Position numbers and translations under genes: made by a program
The notes under the pieces: generated by a model
Databases searched by the model: none
What the model was told of the DNA's origin: nothing
What the model saw: the letters and a program-made list of their open reading frames with translations, nothing else
From: Tetrahymena elliotti 4EA
Lineage: Eukaryota; Ciliophora; Oligohymenophorea; Hymenostomatida; Tetrahymenidae
Reading direction: 5' to 3'
Assembly: GCA_000231825.2 (NCBI GenBank)
Contig: JH720363.1
Coordinates: 62,001-126,000, forward strand
DNA length: 64,000 nucleotides
Part shown: in pieces, positions 59,185-64,000 of the stretch
Layout: the number at the start of each line of letters is the position of its first letter
How positions within the stretch are numbered: the stretch's first letter is position 1

Positions 59185-62106
59185 TTCATTGATTGACTTT
59201 TTAGTCATAACCTATTTTTAAATACTTATTTGCACACAAAAATTGTACTTTTAAATTAAGTAAACTAAATTTTTACAAATAACAAACATTTATTTTTATA
59301 TTTTTTAAATTGTTTTGAAAATATTTATTAAAATATTAGCAGATTTGTCAAAGTATTTAGTTTGATTAAATTAAAAATCATTTAATTTCAAAAAAATTTG
59401 TATTTTATTTTAATATGATCAATTTATTCAATGAGATTGAATGGTTGAAAATTATATTGTGGTCAATAATAAGTAAATAAATTAATTGATTTATAAAATA
59501 TTCTTTAACTTAAATTATCTTTAAAAGTAACTTCCTTCCTCATGTATAAAATAATAAAATAAATTAACAAATTTTAAAAAGATATTTAATAATGAAAATA
59601 GGAATACAGCTTTTATTAGTAGAAAAATATCATTTAAATTTAGTTTTTATTTTAAGAAATTTAGGGTGCAAACTAATATAATTTTATTTGAATTTCTTGG
59701 AATGGCCTATCTATTATAAATAATGTAATTAATCTACTATGGATACAGAAGGGCAAAATATCAATAATTATCTTCATTTGATTTGCAAATGAAATTAATG
59801 ACTTCAGTTTTCTAATTTATAATGATGTTAATTTTACCTCTTTTAATGAGCTTATTATCCTAATTTATACTATTTTAGCAGAAAAAGTATTTGCATTTAC
59901 AAAAAAGAATGAAAATAATTTTCTATTTATCTATTTTGATTGAACTTAATTTATCAATACAATAATTTAATATTTTTATAAGTAAGAAGAAAATTCAAAA
60001 TATTTAATTTACTTATTTACTTTTTTATCTGTAATGAATTAAGGTTTTTGAAATTTAAATTTATTTTCTGTCTAATTTTTATTTTTTGAATTAAATTTGG
60101 GAGGAAAAAAAGTACTTACTATTGAGGAAAAAACTTATAATAACTTAACTAAAAATAAAAATCAAAAAAGAAAGGAAATAAGAATCGGTGGCAAGGTGAA
60201 TATTTCTTATATCTGATACGAAAATGTATATTTATGCCTAACCTCTTTTGTTGTGGGGATGAGAGAGGTTACCAAAGTTTTTAAAGCAATAAATAAAGGG
60301 TTAGTTCTCCCTAAGTTTTTCAATCCAGCCCAAACATACACAGGCTTAAATATTTATTTTCATGAAGATTCAATCAACTTATCGCCATTAATCTAAATAA
60401 TTAATACGCGGTTGTTTTTTCAAAATGTCTACATTCACCGTCTAAATCAAAACAAATTCTCTTAATTTGCAAGACAGCCCAGATGATATCTATTACTTTC
60501 GCCTCCATATATAAAAAGTATTTTTTGCTAGGTACCCAGGCTATTGACACAAGAAGACAGAGACATGATTTTTAAAGTGGTGGACTATCGAAAAAGAAAA
60601 AGAAAAAAGAATAAAAAGATAAATAAATTAAAAACTAATAAATTAATTGAATAAAATTAAAACAAACCAATAAAATAGATAAATAACTAAGAACAATAAA
60701 AAAACAAGATTAAAACAAGCAAGCAAACAAATAAACAGATAAGCAAGCAACAAACATACCAAACAAAGAAATAAATAAATAAAATAAAAAGCAATAGAAT
60801 AAAAACAAATAATAATTACAAAAAGAAAAAAATAAACTAAAGAGATACAGAGACTCATCATGCCATTTTTTATAATTAATAGCTCAATATTAAACAATAA
60901 TTAAAAAATTTTAATAAAAATAAGAATTAATCTTTCTTAATTTGTTCAAATTTTTAAAATTTAGACATTATTAAACAAAATTGCTTTGTAAATTGAAAGG
61001 ATTTATAACTTTTCTTTTTATCCGTAGTTTCATTGTTTCATTTGAAATAAATCAAGTTTTTTTTCTTTTTAAAGTTTATGATGAATTCTTTCTTCATTTG
61101 TTATTTTAAAAAGAAGATTTTAGTGAAACCAAGAAATCTAAATAATATATCATTAGATATGAACACATACTTTTTTATAAAATAATTCATACCTAGTATC
61201 TCAAAAACCTTTTTTTGAGATATTAGCTTTATTATTTTTTCAGCTTCAAAGAAAAAATTAAATCAAATATAAAAACATGTTCATCCAAAATAGCTTTTTA
61301 GATGAATTTATCAATCAATTTTAAAAATCAGATTGTTTAAAATTCTTTTTACAAATTGATATTTTTCTAAAAGATATTTATATATACACACACATTCTCA
61401 CAAAACTAAAATCAATATTTAATTCTTTGAAATTAACAATTAAGAAATTATGAAAACTAAATTAAGATATTTCCTTTCCCAAATCTATTTATTTTTTAAA
61501 GAGATTGATTGATAATGAAAAATATTAAATTTGAATAAAATTCTAAAATAAATTAATATTTTTCGAAAATCTAAAAACATCCATCATCAATCAGTTATTC
61601 TTCATTTATTTCTAAAATCAAATATTTTTGACTTCTTTAAAAAGTGAATGCTTTAATTTTACTTAGTTTTTTAAATATAAAGTGGTTAATAATTAAAAAT
61701 AAAAAAAACTTTATATAAATTTACAAAGTAAAGTTATTTCTCAAAATAATAAATTAATCTACTCCATTTTGATATAAGAGAGTTTATTTTTAATTTGTTT
61801 ATAATTAGATTAAATTGAGTTTGTTTTAGAGATGGAGAAGAAAGTTTTATTAAGGTAGATATTAGTAAGAGATGACATTCTTTTTCTACTTAAGTGTCTA
61901 TTTTATAAAGATTTTGATTCAGCTTTTAATCTGAATGTAGGAGAGGATTTATTACAGTGAGAATATGAATGAATAATCAATTAAAATAGCCTTTTCTGAT
62001 TAATTGATCTTAGGTGAGTGCAATTATATTAAAAAAGATATCAAATTTTTATTAAATTAAGGATCAGATTTATTTGTCATTAAAATTATAGCAAAAGTTT
62101 TAAAAA
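59185..62106. other. Large intergenic region upstream of HBS1
   Basis: About 2.9 kb. It contains the G/C-richer block at 60185-60860 (listed separately). A TGA-free plus-strand stretch around 59575-60035 has hydrophobic segments but no homology I recognise, and such lengths are expected by chance with one stop codon. The rest is plain A/T-rich DNA; the HBS1 promoter should be in the last few hundred bases. Confidence 0.4.
60185..60860 (+). other. G/C-richer block followed by a T-poor A-rich tract
   Basis: From about 60185 to 60590 the base composition is clearly less A/T-biased than the flanks. It is followed directly by about 260 nt that is nearly free of T and made of AAAAGAAAAA, CAAACAAATAAA and similar units. 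A body with an A-rich 3' tail is the shape of a retroposed element (SINE or a LINE 3' end). The body has one 61-codon plus-strand ORF at 60362-60547 and one short minus-strand ORF, neither recognised. A structured noncoding RNA gene is an alternative. Confidence 0.4.
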
Positions 62107-64000
62107 ATGTCTAGAAACACTAAGATGAAACAGATAGCAGCTGAAGGTATGGATGACCATTACCATTCAGATGACGAAGATTTCAATTCAGGTATTTGAT
62201 TAGATTTAATTAGCAAAAATAGAGGAAGGAGAGAGAAATTGGAGTTAGAATTATTCTATTAACTCCTAATTGTCTTTTTTTGATTCATATGTATTTGAAT
62301 GAAAATGTAATTTTTTGCAATTATTATCAAAAGAGGATGAGGAAATCATAGAGGATATCATTATTCACTACTAGAGCTACTTTACCAAGAAGGAAATTGT
62401 GAGAGTTTTAGATAAATACAATTGGGTAGAAGATGATGTTTATGATGCACTTGATGATCTTAAGAAAAAAAGAGAATAGAAGTAGAATAAAGCTGCAGAA
62501 GAAAAAAAGCAATAACCCCTAACAGGAGGAAATCAATTAGTTAAAAAATAGTCAACTTAGAACCCAAAAGGAAATTCTAATTAGCCTCCTTTGTTAGCAA
62601 AATAGGCATCTTCAACTGTAACAGCAGCTACAACTACTGGAGCAGCATCTTCTGGTCCCTCCGATAAAAGTAAAGCAGGAGAATATATAAAAATAGAAAG
62701 AGATGTGACAAGATACAATTCTGCCTATCCCACTGTTGAATATGAGATCGAAGGAGAGAAAAAAGATGTAATTAAAATAGTTTACTTTATATGCGAATTA
62801 GCTTTAAAAGATCAATTTTAAGTCACTATCTTCTCTTTTAAAAGGATAGTCAATTGATATTCCTTTTAAGGTCTTTTAAATTGATGCTCATTCATTAAAA
62901 TGAATTTAAGATGAAATATTGAAATTAAATATTTTATTGAACAGGAAAGTGTGAAAAACATGAATTTAGTTATTGTTGGTCATGTAGATTCAGGAAAAAG
63001 TACATTAGTAGGTCATTTGTGCCATTTAAAGAAGGTTATTGATTAGAAGTTAGCCCATAAAAACGAAAAAGATTCAAAGAATATAGGAAAAGAATCATTC
63101 AAATTTGCATGGGTAAATGATGAATTTGAAGCAGAACGTTAAAGAGGTGTTACTATTGATATTGGTTACAAAGTTATTTAAACTAAAAACAAAACCATCA
63201 CATTCCTTGATGCTCCTGGACACAAGGATTTCGTTCCAAATATGATTTAAGGTGTCACATAAGTAAATAATAATAAGAATTAATTGATTATTTTAGATTT
63301 TCTTTTTTTGAATGCATTTGATTATATTTTATCTATTTAATTTGTAAAGGCTGATTATGCATTGTTGGTAATTGAAGGTAGTTTATAAGCTTTCGAAAGA
63401 GGATTTGAATTTGGTGGTTAAACAAAGGAACATGCTTTCTTAGTTAAACAATTAGGTGTTCAAAGATTAATTATTCTTATTAATAAGATGGATACTGTTA
63501 ATTGGGATAGAAACAGATATGAGTATATTAAATTAGAACTTACAAGATTCTTAACTTCTATAGGATACACAGAAGATAATTTGATTTTTGTTCCTATTTC
63601 TGCTTTCTATGCAGAAAATATTGTTGAAAAATCCAAATTACCTGAAGCAGGTTGGTATGAGGGAAAATGTCTTATGGATTTATTAGGTAAATATTCATTC
63701 ATATTTAATTAATTTATATCTTGAAATATTATATAGACGGTCTCCCTATTCCTCCAAGACCTGTTAACACACCTTTGAGACTCAATATCTACAATTCTTT
63801 CTATTAAAAGAATAAAGGTCTTATTATTTAAGGAAAAGTAGAAGGTGGTGTTATCTTTGAAAAATCTAAAGCATTGGTTATGCCATAGGGATTGATAGTC
63901 ACTGTTAAAGGTATATTCTTAAAAGTTTAATAATAAGAATAAATATTTATTAAAATAATTAGAAATCAATAGAGAAAACGTTAAGGTTAAATATGCTAAA
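62107..64000 (+). CDS. HBS1: HBS1 ribosome-rescue GTPase (3' partial)
   Basis: eRF3/EF-1alpha-like GTPase that works with Dom34/Pelota to free stalled ribosomes. Exons: 62107-62191, 62334-62767, 62945-63262, 63350-63686, 63737-63910 and 63963 to the window end. The N-terminal HBS1_N domain is seen as SYFTKKEIVRVLDKYNWVED, followed by a low-complexity linker with LTGGNQLVKKQ. The GTPase core has GHVDSGKS (G1), QRGVTIDIG (G2), DAPGHKDF (G3), INKMD (G4) and PISAF (G5), then beta-barrel domain 2 (LIIQGKVEGGVIF). HBS1_N is what separates it from EF-1alpha and eRF3. All junctions keep frame with TAA/TAG as Gln; the third domain lies beyond the window. Confidence 0.95.

Noticed and set aside
59575..60035. 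TGA-free plus-strand stretch with hydrophobic segments
   Set aside because: With one stop codon in very A/T-rich DNA, open stretches of 150 codons arise often; no motif or homologue recognised.
60362..60547. 61-codon plus-strand ORF in the G/C-richer block
   Set aside because: No recognisable family and a length expected by chance; noted under the block rather than as a gene.
60185..60590. Telomerase RNA or SRP RNA
   Set aside because: No CAACCCCAA-type template and no SRP core motif could be seen on either strand.
60643..60897. Minus-strand 84-codon hydrophobic ORF
   Set aside because: It is the complement of the T-poor A-rich tract; the Phe/Leu/Ile/Cys-only composition reflects low complexity, not a membrane protein.

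Overview
The window reads as nuclear DNA of a ciliate close to Tetrahymena. It is extremely A+T-rich. Genes only stay open if TAA and TAG are read as glutamine and TGA is the sole stop. Introns are short (about 50-200 nt, GT...AG, often starting GTAA) and far longer than the ~25-nt introns of Paramecium. Every conserved gene found here (HBS1, PLAA, 3-hydroxyacyl-CoA dehydrogenase, P5B ATPase) obeys that code and ends at TGA. I cannot tell from sequence alone whether this is macronuclear or germline DNA. The long empty gaps and a dead transposase would fit germline DNA, while the dense intact genes would fit either.

Layout, left to right. The first 28.5 kb carry three plus-strand paralogues of OSCA/TMEM63-type ion channels (ends at 3080, 16207 and 28527; the first is cut by the window start). 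Between channels 1 and 2 lie two minus-strand leucine-rich-repeat (LRR) genes (3584-8695 and 9085-10962). They look like 7 kb of degenerate repeats until one sees that each repeat is a separate exon, almost always exactly 90 nt and always split in the same phase. Between channels 2 and 3 sits a 1825-residue surface protein with LVIVD-type propeller repeats and cadherin-like folds (16737-22266, minus).

From 29.4 to 36.5 kb there is a secreted GH25 lysozyme (plus), a PLAA/Doa1 ubiquitin-binding protein (minus) with a valine tRNA inside one of its introns, and an unrecognised acidic/Q-rich protein (minus). From 37 to 45 kb there is a third exon-per-repeat LRR gene (plus), a dead Tc1/mariner transposase, and a large cyclic-nucleotide-binding protein (minus). 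From 47 to 57 kb there is a mitochondrial 3-hydroxyacyl-CoA dehydrogenase, a Q/N-rich protein and a P5B cation/polyamine-type ATPase, all minus. The right end has a possible ABC-transporter relic (minus), an intronless LRR gene (plus), 2.9 kb of mostly empty DNA with one G+C-rich block, and the 5' part of HBS1 (plus, runs off the end).

The genes do not form one pathway. Several act at the cell surface or membrane (three channels, propeller protein, P-type ATPase, lysozyme) and two in protein and RNA quality control (PLAA, HBS1). The most unusual features are the exon-per-LRR architecture, the eight-cysteine lectin-like domain inserted in an extracellular loop of the channels, and the nested tRNA. 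Intron positions marked exact were read base by base; others are approximate.
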